Shown piece by piece: positions 17,408 through 24,988 of a DNA stretch of 64,000 nucleotides. This DNA comes from an uncultured Prevotellaceae bacterium. GTDB taxonomy: Bacteria > Bacteroidota > Bacteroidia > Bacteroidales > Bacteroidaceae. The stretch spans positions 62,001 to 126,000 of the forward strand of contig CACYME010000003.1 of the NCBI GenBank assembly GCA_902775475.1. Reading direction: 5' to 3'. Under the pieces are notes generated by a model that was given only the letters and a program-made list of their open reading frames with translations, did no database searches and had not been told where the DNA came from. A program made the position numbers and the translations under genes. Each line of letters begins with the position of its first letter. Within the stretch, counting starts at the first letter, position 1.

Positions 17408-19543
17408 ATGAAACCCCTGAGACATTTGGCGGCTTTTGCCGTATGTGTGGCTTCAGCCTTGGTAAGCCCTGCACAGTCGTGGACGGCCGACAACGGCAAC
17501 GGCACGTTCACTAACCCCCTGTTCTACGACGAGTTCTCCGACCCCGATATCCTACGCGTTGGTGACGACTACTATTTGGCAGGCACGACGATGCACGCCG
17601 TGCCTGGCTTGGTCATCCTGCACTCGAAGGACCTGGTGAACTGGGAGAACATCTCCTATTGCTTCGACCGCTTCGACTTCCCCGAGGACCGCTTCTCGCT
17701 GAAGAACCACGAGGAAATCTACGGTCAGGGCATCTGGGCACCCTGTATTCGCTACGCCAACGGACAGTTCTACGTCTTCTCCAACGTCAATGGCAAAGGT
17801 CTGCAGTGTTATACTGCCAAAGACATCCGAGGACCGTGGACGCACCATAATATGCAAGGCAACATCTACGACCTGGGTGTGCTTTTCGACGATGACGGTA
17901 AGGTCTATGCCATCCACGGCTACGGCACGGTGAAGTGTACCGAGCTGAAAGCCGACATGAGCGGTCCTGTGGAAGGTACTGAGCGCGTCATCATCCCAGA
18001 AGGCAACGGGGTGGGCGAGGGGCACCACATGTACAAAATTGACGGCATGTACTACCTCATCTCCACCGACTATCGGCCCAATGGCCGCACGCTCTGCTCT
18101 CGCTCGAAGAGCATCTGGGGCCCCTACGAGACGCGTGTCATCACCGCCGACGAGACCTATGGCTATCATGCTGCCTCGCTGACGCAGGTGCCCCGTGGCA
18201 CGAAGTACCGCATTGGCGAGGACGGTACTAAGTTTGGCCTCGGACCCGTCGACAAGGACGCTACTGCCTGCACTAACGCTCATCAGGGCGGCATTGTTCA
18301 GTTCAACGACGGCTCGTGGTGGGCACTCTTCATGCAAGACTTCCATTCCATTGGCCGCACCGTCTGTTTGATGCCCATGACGTGGAAAGACGGTTGGCCC
18401 ATGGTAGGCCTGGAAGGCAACCTCGGCCGTGCGCCCCGCACGTGGTTCAAACCCGGTATTCAGTTTGTTGCTGTACAACAGCAACCAACGGAACAACCCC
18501 CAACCCCCCACGCCCCCTACGACCGCAATGAGACCTTCGACGGCAAGCAGCTGGGCCTCATCTGGCAGTGGAACCACAACCCCGATGACAAGATGTGGAG
18601 CCTGAAGAATGGCCGTCTGCGCATCCAGTCGCAGCCAGCCGAGCAATTGATGTGGGCACGCAACACGCTGACGCAGCGTGTCATCGGCCCGAAGTCCATC
18701 GCCACCGTCGAGCTATATACAAAAGGTATGAAGGACGGTGACCTCTGCGGCTTGGGCAACATCAATGTACCCTGTTCCTGGATTGGCATCATGAAAGACG
18801 ACAATACCCAAACGCTTATCTTGCGCTCTTTCAGCCAGTACGTGGCCGACCCCACGCAGGCACCTGCTGTCGTGCCCGTCGGTTTATCCGACGGAAAAAT
18901 CTGGCTCCGTTGCATCGGTGACTATGACAACGACAAGATGCAGTATGCCTACAGCACCGACGGTGTGACGTTCCAGACCTTGGGCCAGGAGATACCACTG
19001 TCGTATCAGCTCATCACCTTCCAAGGCTCGCGTCATGCCCTCTTCGCCTTCAATACGAAGGGCAAGAAAGGCGGCTATGCCGAGTTCGACAACTTCACCG
19101 TTGAGGAACCGTGTGCCGACCGTAGCCAAAACATCCCTTATCACAAGACCTTCCGCATCATCAACAAGGCTACAGGCCGCCCAGCCGTCTGCGACCCGCA
19201 CGGTCTGCTCTATGACACCCATGCTGCCGACCGCAGCCAGCGCACGCAGTTCCAGCTTATTGACCAGGGCAATGGCTGTGTGTCGTTGAAGTGTGTCGAT
19301 GGACGCTACGTGAAGGTTTATGGTGAAGGCCTTCCTGGCGACGTCCGCTTCACCACTGACGAAAAGGACGCCGAGGTGTTCCTCTGGCAGGACTACCTCG
19401 ACCACGACTTCATGCTCTTCTCGTTGCTCAATCACCGCTATATCGGCAAGAGTCCCACCACGGGAAGTCCCTATTCGATGGATTTCACCGGTGCCGACCC
19501 AGCTCGCCGTAATGGTGCTGTGCTACAGTGGGAGGAGATGTAA
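17408..19543 (+). CDS. Secreted GH43 family glycoside hydrolase
   Basis: A 711-residue exported enzyme (signal about 1-21, ending SPAQS). The five-bladed propeller spans about residues 35-340: catalytic base Asp in EFSDPDILRVG, and general acid Glu probably in GVGEGHHMYKIDG. A beta-sandwich accessory domain (about 370-570) and a C-terminal trefoil- or fascin-like module (about 580-711) follow. GH43 members act on arabinan, xylan or galactan side chains; the substrate cannot be told here. ATG 17408 is preferred to a TTG at 17402. The linker near residue 365 is Gln/Pro-rich. Confidence 0.9.
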   Translation: MKPLRHLAAFAVCVASALVSPAQSWTADNGNGTFTNPLFYDEFSDPDILRVGDDYYLAGTTMHAVPGLVILHSKDLVNWENISYCFDRFDFPEDRFSLKNHEEIYGQGIWAPCIRYANGQFYVFSNVNGKGLQCYTAKDIRGPWTHHNMQGNIYDLGVLFDDDGKVYAIHGYGTVKCTELKADMSGPVEGTERVIIPEGNGVGEGHHMYKIDGMYYLISTDYRPNGRTLCSRSKSIWGPYETRVITADETYGYHAASLTQVPRGTKYRIGEDGTKFGLGPVDKDATACTNAHQGGIVQFNDGSWWALFMQDFHSIGRTVCLMPMTWKDGWPMVGLEGNLGRAPRTWFKPGIQFVAVQQQPTEQPPTPHAPYDRNETFDGKQLGLIWQWNHNPDDKMWSLKNGRLRIQSQPAEQLMWARNTLTQRVIGPKSIATVELYTKGMKDGDLCGLGNINVPCSWIGIMKDDNTQTLILRSFSQYVADPTQAPAVVPVGLSDGKIWLRCIGDYDNDKMQYAYSTDGVTFQTLGQEIPLSYQLITFQGSRHALFAFNTKGKKGGYAEFDNFTVEEPCADRSQNIPYHKTFRIINKATGRPAVCDPHGLLYDTHAADRSQRTQFQLIDQGNGCVSLKCVDGRYVKVYGEGLPGDVRFTTDEKDAEVFLWQDYLDHDFMLFSLLNHRYIGKSPTTGSPYSMDFTGADPARRNGAVLQWEEM

Positions 19544-19595
19544 ACCTTGAGGAGTTAAGGACTTATTTGTACTATAATCAATAAAACAGACAACA

Positions 19596-20990
19596 ATGAA
19601 GAAATTCTATTGGATGATGGTGCTTGCCATGATGGCAAGTACCAATGTGCTGGCTGACGACTTTACGACAGACGGCGACGGAACAACATGGACAATGACT
19701 AAGCTGGCCGAGGCCGATGGCACTGGCGTCAGTCAGGAGGGCAGCGTCTTCACGATGGCTAACACCGTGGTGGTGGCTCAGGGCGACTATTTCCTCTTGG
19801 AGGGCGGCATCACCGTGAAAATGGGGCAGAAAGTGTCGCTCGAAATAGAGGGCGCAGCCTCGATGGCACCGCAGGAGCGCTCGCTTTTCACCCGCAGTGA
19901 TGAAGGCGTTGTGCCCGGCCTGGTCTATCTGAAGAGCGAGAACAGCATGACGCTCGTGCAGCATGTCGACTTTGAGTACACTGGCCTGAAGTACTATGCC
20001 AGCCGTGGACTCTGCGTCACCGACTGTACCTTCCGCTACCATGAGGCATCAACGGCCAACGGCACCTCGGCGCTGAATCTGGCTGGCGAGGGCGCCTCAT
20101 TCGTGGTGTCTAACTGCGTCTTTGAGAAGAACAAGCGCGCTGCCATCGGCGGTGCTGCCAACGCCTCTAACCCCATTACGGTTGAGAACTGCCAGTTCCT
20201 CTACAACGACCAGCAGAACCTGAACTATCCGCAGCTGAACCTGACTGCTGCTGAGAACGTCATTGTGCGCAACAACGTGGTGAAGGGCGACCGCGACATG
20301 ACCCGTGGCGGTGGTATCATGGTGGCCGACCTGATGGGTGTGGCCCAGAACCCCGTGACACTCGTGGAGGGTAACGACGTCAGCGACAACCGCTATGGCA
20401 TCGCCCTCTACTTTGGTCAGAAGGGCTTCATCCGCGATAACAATGTGGTGAACAATAACACCGAGACCACTCCTGCCAATGGCGGCAGTGGCATCAACAT
20501 CTACGACACCACCGGCACCCAGCAGACGCTCATCACGGGCAACAAAATCGAGGGCAATCTCTGGGGCGTCACCATCATCGGCGGTGGACAGATCAACTTG
20601 GGCAAGGTAGACGAGACTGACAATGGATGGCAGTGGGCTCCTGGCAATAACACCTTCTACAACAATGGCAACGGCGGCGTCATCTACGACGTCTATAATA
20701 ACTCGGCTAACACCGTCTATGCCCAAGGTAACTACTGGAAGAGCGCTGAGACGCAGGATGACGAGGGCATCGAGGCCGTCATCTTCCACCAGGTCGACAA
20801 TGCTTCCCTCGGCGAGGTGATCTTCACCCCGTGGGCCGATGCCACCACCGTGGGTATCTACCAGACTGCAGTCACTGTCGAGGCACCGGCAGAGCAGGTG
20901 TTCTCGCTGAGCGGCGTGCGCCAGAATGGTCTCCACAAAGGTTTGAACATTGTTAGGCGGGGTAGCACCACCGTGAAGGTGATGCGCTGA
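19596..20990 (+). CDS. Secreted right-handed beta-helix protein
   Basis: A 464-residue protein with a signal peptide (about 1-20, ending NVLADD). Many short repeats containing N-x-V or N-x-I turns (NNVVKGD, GNDVSDNRYGIAL, DNNVVNNNT) indicate a parallel beta-helix like polysaccharide lyases and chondroitinase-type folds. The last 35 residues (VFSLSGVRQNGLHKGLNIV) match the C-terminal tail seen on many Prevotella exported proteins and may be a sorting or anchoring signal. Its position 52 bp after the GH43 gene suggests a shared role in glycan breakdown. The catalytic activity is unknown. Confidence 0.8.
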   Translation: MKKFYWMMVLAMMASTNVLADDFTTDGDGTTWTMTKLAEADGTGVSQEGSVFTMANTVVVAQGDYFLLEGGITVKMGQKVSLEIEGAASMAPQERSLFTRSDEGVVPGLVYLKSENSMTLVQHVDFEYTGLKYYASRGLCVTDCTFRYHEASTANGTSALNLAGEGASFVVSNCVFEKNKRAAIGGAANASNPITVENCQFLYNDQQNLNYPQLNLTAAENVIVRNNVVKGDRDMTRGGGIMVADLMGVAQNPVTLVEGNDVSDNRYGIALYFGQKGFIRDNNVVNNNTETTPANGGSGINIYDTTGTQQTLITGNKIEGNLWGVTIIGGGQINLGKVDETDNGWQWAPGNNTFYNNGNGGVIYDVYNNSANTVYAQGNYWKSAETQDDEGIEAVIFHQVDNASLGEVIFTPWADATTVGIYQTAVTVEAPAEQVFSLSGVRQNGLHKGLNIVRRGSTTVKVMR

Positions 20991-21006
20991 TGAAAGCAGA
21001 ACGACG

Positions 21007-21669
21007 ATGAAAGACAGTATCCTCATATTGAGCGGCGGCGTGGACTCCACGACGCTGCTCTATGACTACCAGGAGCGCATAGCGCTGGCCGTCACCTTCG
21101 ACTATGGCTCCAAGCACAACGCCCGCGAGATTCCCTTTGCCCGCCTGCACTGTCAGCGCCTGGGCATCGAGCACCTCGTCATCCCCCTCGCCTTCATGGC
21201 GCAATATTTCAGCAGCTCTCTGTTGCAGGGTGGGGAAGCCATCCCCGAGGGTCACTATGCCGAGGAAAACATGAAGTCGACGGTGGTGCCCTTCCGCAAT
21301 GGCATCATGCTCAGCGTGGCCGTAGGGCTGGCTGAGAGTCGCGGTCTGAAGCACGTGATGATGGCCAACCATGCCGGCGACCATACCATCTATCCCGACT
21401 GCCGCCCTGAGTTCGTAGATGCTTTCAGCGAGGCCGCTCGCACGGGAACCTTTCCCGGCATCACCCTCGTCTCGCCCTATACCCACCTCACCAAGGGCCA
21501 GATAGCCGCACGCGGACGCCAGCTCGGCATCGACTATAGTGAGACTTGGTCGTGCTATAAGGGTGGCGCCATCCACTGCGGACGCTGCGGCACCTGTGTG
21601 GAGCGCCATGAGGCCATGCTCGAGGCTGGCATCGACGACCCAACGGAGTATGAGGAGTTAGGTGTATGA
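21007..21669 (+). CDS. queC: 7-cyano-7-deazaguanine synthase
   Basis: A 220-residue enzyme of queuosine biosynthesis that makes preQ0 from CDG, ammonia and ATP. The PP-loop ATPase motif LSGGVDSTTLLYDY is at residues 7-20. The zinc site is in CYKGGAIHCGRCGTCVER near the C-terminus (four Cys). The length matches the family. It lies 16 bp after the beta-helix gene, an unrelated neighbour, so co-transcription is probably incidental. No other que genes are in the window. Confidence 0.96.
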   Translation: MKDSILILSGGVDSTTLLYDYQERIALAVTFDYGSKHNAREIPFARLHCQRLGIEHLVIPLAFMAQYFSSSLLQGGEAIPEGHYAEENMKSTVVPFRNGIMLSVAVGLAESRGLKHVMMANHAGDHTIYPDCRPEFVDAFSEAARTGTFPGITLVSPYTHLTKGQIAARGRQLGIDYSETWSCYKGGAIHCGRCGTCVERHEAMLEAGIDDPTEYEELGV

Positions 21670-21735
21670 GGAGTTAGGAGTGTGTACCGCATCAGCATTG
21701 GCGAAACCAATTTCTAATTCCTAACTCCTAAAAGG

Positions 21736-21783
21736 CAGCACCCCTCGGAACCAGTCGGTTCCGAGGGGGCTGTTGTTTGTTTG
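21736..21783 (+). terminator. Strong terminator after queC
   Basis: The 16-bp stem CAGCACCCCTCGGAACC / GGTTCCGAGGGGGCTG (one bulged A, 4-nt loop) is followed by TTGTTTGTTT. It separates queC from the convergent rplU-rpmA operon. Confidence 0.9.
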
Positions 21784-21804
21784 GAATAAGTTGTTTGTGA
21801 GTTG

Positions 21805-22077
21805 TTAAGCCTCAGCAGCCGGTGTTTCGGGAATCACTGAGACGACGCTCTTGTCGTGATAGCCGCGGTGGAAGTTCACCGTGCCGTCAATCAGAGCAAA
21901 GAGCGTATCGTCCTTACCGATGGCTACGCCGTTGCCGGGGTTGTGGTGGGTGCCACGCTGGCGAACGATGATGTTGCCGGCCTTCACCTTCTGACCACCC
22001 CAAATCTTAACGCCAAGTCGCTGGGCTGCGCTCTCGCGGCCGTTCTTCGAACTACCTACACCTTTTTTATGTGCCAT
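21805..22077 (-). CDS. rpmA: 50S ribosomal protein L27
   Basis: A 90-residue ribosomal protein with the conserved [24 protein letters not shown]-terminus that reaches toward the peptidyl transferase centre. No N-terminal propeptide precedes AHKKG, unlike Firmicutes. A strong Shine-Dalgarno AAAGGAGG (minus strand, 22094-22087) lies 9 nt before the ATG, overlapping the rplU stop region. That is rare for this phylum and suggests special translation or coupling. Confidence 0.98.
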   Translation of the reverse strand: MAHKKGVGSSKNGRESAAQRLGVKIWGGQKVKAGNIIVRQRGTHHNPGNGVAIGKDDTLFALIDGTVNFHRGYHDKSVVSVIPETPAAEA

Positions 22078-22086
22078 AATTCTGTT

Positions 22087-22094
22087 CCTCCTTT
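22087..22094 (-). promoter_or_regulatory. Shine-Dalgarno site for rpmA
   Basis: AAAGGAGG on the minus strand, 9 nt before the rpmA ATG. Most genes in the window lack any such motif. Confidence 0.85.
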
Positions 22095-22410
22095 AAGCGA
22101 TTACTTGTTTAACTTCTACCTGTGTGAACTGCTCACGGTGGCCATTGCGCTTGCGTGAGTCCTTGCGACGCTTCATCTTGAAGACAATCACCTTGTCGCC
22201 CTTCACGAGCGGGTTCAACACTTCTACTACTACCTTTGCGCCCTCTACGGTGGGTGCGCCTACCTTGACAGCGCCGTCGGCATCTACGAGCAGCACCTTG
22301 TCAAATTCAACAGTCTTGCCGGCTTCCACGTCTTTCATGTGGTGAACGAAGAGTTTCTTGCCCTCCTCGACCTTGAACTGCTGACCCTGGATTTCTACAA
22401 TTGCGTACAT
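22093..22410 (-). CDS. rplU: 50S ribosomal protein L21
   Basis: A 105-residue protein with [16 protein letters not shown] at the start and [14 protein letters not shown] in the basic C-terminal part. The start at 22410 (MYAIVEIQ) is the family start; an upstream in-frame codon at 22473 lies in the leader. It is co-transcribed with rpmA, 15 bp downstream. The leader of about 95 nt after the -7 element at 22508-22515 can fold (GTCCG / CGGAC), so leader-based autoregulation is possible. Confidence 0.97.
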   Translation of the reverse strand: MYAIVEIQGQQFKVEEGKKLFVHHMKDVEAGKTVEFDKVLLVDADGAVKVGAPTVEGAKVVVEVLNPLVKGDKVIVFKMKRRKDSRKRNGHREQFTQVEVKQVIA

Positions 22411-22507
22411 TGCTTTTTGTTGATTGTAATTGTTTAGGGGTTTTTCCGAGAGGCGGTGCACGTCCGTACACACTTCACCCTGCCTCAGCGGACTCTCATT
22501 CGGGCTG

Positions 22508-22515
22508 CAAAGGTA
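22508..22515 (-). promoter_or_regulatory. -7 element for rplU-rpmA
   Basis: TACCTTTG on the minus strand. No clear -33 partner was seen. Confidence 0.55.
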
Positions 22516-22631
22516 CTACTTTTATTTCACATAACCGCCTCACAGGTGCTCCTTTCTCTTTTTCTTTAGTTTAATTTAACTCTTTTTTGACTTTCTCTTG
22601 ACGCGCGGTAACTGCTTAGTACAGAAAATCC

Positions 22632-22867
22632 GCGCACAAAGAAAAGCCAAGCTGCTCGAAAGCCCTCTCGCTTCCCCACATCAGCAGGGATGAGAGGAAA
22701 AAGGCGGCGACAAATGGGGACAAGGCCACACCGTGGCGGGAAAAAGCCACGCCTTTTCCGTTGGCAGCGGACGGGGACGATATTGGCAGCGGCCGCTGCC
22801 AATGATGGCAGCGGGCGGGAAAAACAATGGCAGCGCCCGCCGACTTCCATGCTGAGAACAGGGGGAG
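22632..22867 (+). repeat. GC-rich dispersed repeat, family A copy 1
   Basis: Highly similar over about 215 bp to 36374-36589, in the same orientation. It begins GCGCACAAAGAAAAGCCA and ends near CTGAGAACAGGGGGAG. It contains several GGCAGCGG units and the palindrome GGCAGCGGCCGCTGCC. Translations diverge through indels, so it is not a shared protein. Copy 1 has about 20 bp more in the GGCAGCGG part. It lies upstream of rplU in the 22411-23149 gap. Confidence 0.8.
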
Positions 22868-22940
22868 CTACGCACAAATAGGTCAACTGCTGTATCATTG
22901 CCAAAAGATATTGCCTGAGACACCACATACGTGCAGGGGT

Positions 22941-23031
22941 AAAAAAACAAAAGCGACGGACTTCACAGCCGATCGCTTCTATCTTCAATAGGTATTAGTT
23001 CTTTTAAGGTAAAAAGATTGTTTTCAGGATA
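22941..23031 (-). ncRNA. Candidate small RNA, about 85-90 nt
   Basis: A consensus promoter (23069-23038) would start transcription near 23031. About 50 nt later a hairpin AAGCGA-CGG / CCG-TCGCTT, with one bulge (22951-22978), is followed on the minus strand by TTTTGTTTTTTT. No coding sequence of note lies within. It could instead be a detached leader or the helicase gene's terminator region. The call is an inference from promoter plus terminator alone. Confidence 0.4.
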
Positions 23032-23037
23032 ACGATG

Positions 23038-23069
23038 CAAAGGTAAGCAAAGTTTTTGATAGTCACAAA
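23038..23069 (-). promoter_or_regulatory. Orphan Bacteroidota-type promoter
   Basis: On minus: TTTG (23069-23066), 20-nt spacer, TACCTTTG (23045-23038). Both elements and spacing are ideal. There is no gene start nearby on this strand. Confidence 0.7.
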
Positions 23070-23149
23070 CTTTTCTTAAACTTTTTTTTATAAAAAATGT
23101 TGTGCGGGAGCACAATTTCTTGACAAAGGGCAAAATAAGGTGCAAACGA

Positions 23150-24988
23150 TTACTTTTTTAGTTTTTTCAGTCTCTTTTTTGCATCGTTGGCTTCAGGATA
23201 AACTTCAAGGGCTTTCTCATAATTGCGTATGGCTGCGTCCGTCATGTGTTCACGCTCACATTCCTTGCCCATGAGGACGTATTCTGCGGCCATTCGGCGC
23301 AATTTTTCGTTGGTTTGCTTCTGCTGTTGCTTTAGCGCGGCTATCTCATCGCGTTGGCGGTTAATGACTTGCAGCTTATGGCGTATATATCGCTGTGCTA
23401 CGGGCTTCTCGATGTCGTAGCGCGAGTGGATGGCGAGGAAGAAGTGTTCAAGGAATTGCTGGAAGTCGCCACCGTCGAAGGCGCGTATGGCGTCGCGGTA
23501 CTGGCGGTCGGCCTTGCCTTCCTGCATGGCCTGGTTGATGGCTGTGGGGTCGTTGTATCGGCGTGCGAACTGCACCACCTCGGCCCTGACGAAGATGTCC
23601 TGCTGGTGGATAGGTGCGGTGAGGGTGATGCCATCGAGCGAGGTGCAGCGCGAGAGGGCCACGTAAGTCTGCCCGCCGGCGAAGGCGCCGCCGGTGAAGT
23701 CGATGTCGACCTGATTGAACGTGAGTCCCTGGCTCTTGTGCACGGTGATGGCCCATGCCAGGCGCAGGGGGAACTGGGTGTAGGTGCCCAGTAGCTGCTC
23801 TTCAATCTTCTGTTCCTTCTCGTTGAACACGTAGCGCATGTTCTCCCAGACGGCAGGTTCCACGTCGTAGTCGGTGCCGTCCTCGAGCATTACGGTGATG
23901 ATGCCAGCCTCGTGCTCGCTGTCAATCTCGATGATAGTGCCCAGCGTGCCGTTCACCCAGCGCTTGTCCTTGTCGTTCTTGATGAACATGACCTGTGCAC
24001 CAAGCTTCACCTGCAGCTCCATGGGCGTGGGCAGCGACGATTCGGGGAAGTCGCCCTGAATGACGCCGTGGAAGAGGGTGGGAGAGTCGTTGAGCTCGGC
24101 CAGGCGCTGCTCGTTGATATAGTCTACGGTGTCGCGTCGGGTGGCCAGGGTGATGCAAAGAGGAGCAGACCCTCTCTCACCCCCTCCTTGAGAGGGCTGG
24201 GAGTATATAGACTTTCCATCAGCAAGACTATCTACGCCCCTCCCTGCAGGGAGGGGTTGGGGGAGGGTCTGATGGGGATGGGGCTGTACCTGCTTGTTCA
24301 GGGCATCAATGTCGGCCTGTGTAGCCTGATTCTGACGGATGCGGTCGAGCATGCCGATGAAGCGGTCGTCGCGCTGGCGGTAGACCTTGCGCAGCTCAAT
24401 GGAGACGAGCTGCATCTGCTGCCACACCTTGGCGTTGAAGAAGTAGGCGCTCTGGTAGAAGGGGCGCAGCAGTTGGCGGTCTTCCTCCTTGAGCACGGGC
24501 TCCAGCTGGTAGATGTCGCCCACGAGCAGCAGCTGCTTGCCTCCGAAGGGCTCGTAGTTGCGGGTGTAGATGCGCAGCACCTTGTCGATGAAGTCGATGA
24601 TGTCGGCTCGCACCATCGATATCTCGTCGATGATGATGAGCTCGAGCTCGCGCAGTAGCTTCCGCTGGGCGCTGGAGTATTTCAGCGTATCCTTGATGTG
24701 GCGTCGGTCGAAGCGGCTGTCGTTGGGCAGCAGGGGATGGAAGGGCAGCTTGAAGAAGCTGTGGAGCGTCTGCCCGCCGGCGTTGATGGCGGCGATGCCC
24801 GTGGGTGCCAGCACCACGCACTTCTTGCGCGTGTGGCCTACGACGTAGCGCAGGAAGGTAGACTTGCCCGTGCCGGCCTTTCCCGTGAGGAAGAGCGAAC
24901 GACGGGTGAAATCGACAATCTGCAGCGCATCCTGCCACTCCTTGTTGTCGAGGTCGAGGGGCTGCTCGTTATTGTTCTTCTGTGACAT
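23150..24988 (-). CDS. PIF1/RecD-like ATP-dependent DNA helicase
   Basis: A 612-residue SF1B helicase. Walker A GKAGTGKSTFLRYV lies near residue 37, Walker B IIDEISMV near residue 117, and the UvrD-C-like AWAITVHKSQGLTF near residue 425. The C-terminal 60 residues hold a short coiled coil and TPR-like unit. Residues about 234-274 (beginning HPHQTLPQPLPAGRG) interrupt the domain where relatives are shorter; they are coded by a palindromic element with terminal inverted repeats. The start overlaps the PBP gene's 3' end by 20 bp. Confidence 0.9.
   Translation of the reverse strand: MSQKNNNEQPLDLDNKEWQDALQIVDFTRRSLFLTGKAGTGKSTFLRYVVGHTRKKCVVLAPTGIAAINAGGQTLHSFFKLPFHPLLPNDSRFDRRHIKDTLKYSSAQRKLLRELELIIIDEISMVRADIIDFIDKVLRIYTRNYEPFGGKQLLLVGDIYQLEPVLKEEDRQLLRPFYQSAYFFNAKVWQQMQLVSIELRKVYRQRDDRFIGMLDRIRQNQATQADIDALNKQVQPHPHQTLPQPLPAGRGVDSLADGKSIYSQPSQGGGERGSAPLCITLATRRDTVDYINEQRLAELNDSPTLFHGVIQGDFPESSLPTPMELQVKLGAQVMFIKNDKDKRWVNGTLGTIIEIDSEHEAGIITVMLEDGTDYDVEPAVWENMRYVFNEKEQKIEEQLLGTYTQFPLRLAWAITVHKSQGLTFNQVDIDFTGGAFAGGQTYVALSRCTSLDGITLTAPIHQQDIFVRAEVVQFARRYNDPTAINQAMQEGKADRQYRDAIRAFDGGDFQQFLEHFFLAIHSRYDIEKPVAQRYIRHKLQVINRQRDEIAALKQQQKQTNEKLRRMAAEYVLMGKECEREHMTDAAIRNYEKALEVYPEANDAKKRLKKLKK
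24166..24271. repeat. Palindromic element inserted in the helicase gene
   Basis: A 106-bp element with 22-bp terminal inverted repeats (CAGACCCTCTCTCACCCC... against ...GGGGAGGGTCTG, three mismatches). It contains an internal perfect palindrome CCCCTCCCTGCAGGGAGGGG and a second hairpin CCCTCTC / GAGAGGG. It reads in frame through the helicase as about 40 extra residues. Confidence 0.75.

Noticed and set aside
18480..18525. C-rich linker in the GH43 gene as another palindromic insertion
   Set aside because: It has C-runs but no inverted-repeat structure; it looks like an ordinary Gln/Pro linker.
22566..22988. Minus-strand frame of 140 codons across repeat A copy 1
   Set aside because: Starts with a non-ATG codon inside the candidate terminator, and the matching region of repeat A copy 2 is frameshifted, so it is unlikely to be a protein gene.
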